From positions 1 through 6,046 of the forward strand of contig CAJACJ010000217.1 of NCBI GenBank assembly GCA_903938205.1: a stretch of 6,046 nucleotides of DNA, written 5' to 3'. The position numbers and the translations under genes are program-made. Position 1 is the stretch's first letter; each line of letters begins with the position of its first letter. Positions 5,954-6,046 of the stretch are shown piece after piece. The notes below the pieces were generated by a model that saw only the letters and a program-made list of their open reading frames with translations, made no database searches and was not told the origin of the DNA. Source of the stretch: an uncultured bacterium. GTDB taxonomy: Bacteria; Planctomycetota; Phycisphaerae; Phycisphaerales; SM1A02.

Positions 5954-6046
5954 GCATGCAAGCCTGGGCTGCACGTTGAACTTGCGTGATTGGTTTTTTG
6001 CGCCCGCATGTTGCGCTGTGTTGTTCTTGTCGCACGGAGTACGCGC
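5954..6046. other. right-edge sequence, no gene assigned
   Basis: After the terminator the sequence holds short inverted repeats (TTGCATGCAA at 5952-5961, AGCCTGGGCT at 5961-5970), a weak CACG/CGTG hairpin (5972-5988) and six Ts at 5994-5999. A + strand frame from ATG 5946 stays open to the edge (33 codons) and is hydrophobic late on (DWFFAPACCAVLFL), but it has no Shine-Dalgarno and starts inside the terminator. ATG 6008 opens a second 13-codon frame. Neither can be called a gene from this window. Confidence 0.2.

Noticed and set aside
5961..5999. A second terminator using CACG/CGTG (5972-5988) and the six Ts at 5994-5999
   Set aside because: The stem is only four or five base pairs with a five-base gap before the T-run, too weak to call.
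1..6046. CRISPR array, insertion sequence, tRNA, rRNA or phage genes
   Set aside because: No regularly spaced repeats, no transposase or integrase motifs, no terminal inverted repeats and no tRNA- or rRNA-like segments were seen on either strand.

Overview
The window reads as chromosomal, housekeeping-type bacterial DNA of moderate to high GC with compact gene packing. Four genes run on the + strand from about 156 to 4441 with overlapping ends (pyrF, an extracellular solute-binding protein gene, cinA, folK). A fifth + strand gene (4520-5926) follows after a short gap. A divergent gene fragment lies on the - strand at the left edge. Overlapping stop/start codons (ATGA at 1043-1046, a 40-base overlap at 2599-2638, an 8-base overlap at 3899-3906) suggest one translationally coupled operon.

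The likely source is a planctomycete, perhaps of the Phycisphaerae. This is inference from protein style: a type 2 PyrF, a planctomycete-like DUF971 start, and an exported protein that joins a LolA-like/DUF2092-type region to a TlpA-like thioredoxin. There is no rRNA or other marker to prove it.

Layout: 1-121 (-) is the start of a probable DUF971 protein. 122-155 is a very short divergent intergenic region. 156-1046 is pyrF (UMP synthesis). 1043-2638 is a membrane-targeted ABC-type solute-binding protein with no permease or ATPase beside it. 2599-3906 is cinA (NMN amidase / ADP-ribose pyrophosphatase-type domains, pyridine nucleotide salvage). 3899-4441 is folK (folate synthesis). 4442-4519 is an intergenic gap with a hairpin and a palindrome. 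4520-5926 is the exported thioredoxin fusion, followed by a probable intrinsic terminator and about 90 bases of unassigned sequence.

Three of the operon genes belong to nucleotide or cofactor metabolism (pyrimidine, NAD, folate). The solute-binding protein is the odd member. I found no mobile element, CRISPR array, tRNA or rRNA, and no clear sign of a new multi-gene system. The points most worth checking are the start sites of pyrF and cinA, the orphan binding protein with its long C-terminal extension, the altered FolK active-site loop, and the Met-rich repeat ahead of the LolA-like/thioredoxin fusion.
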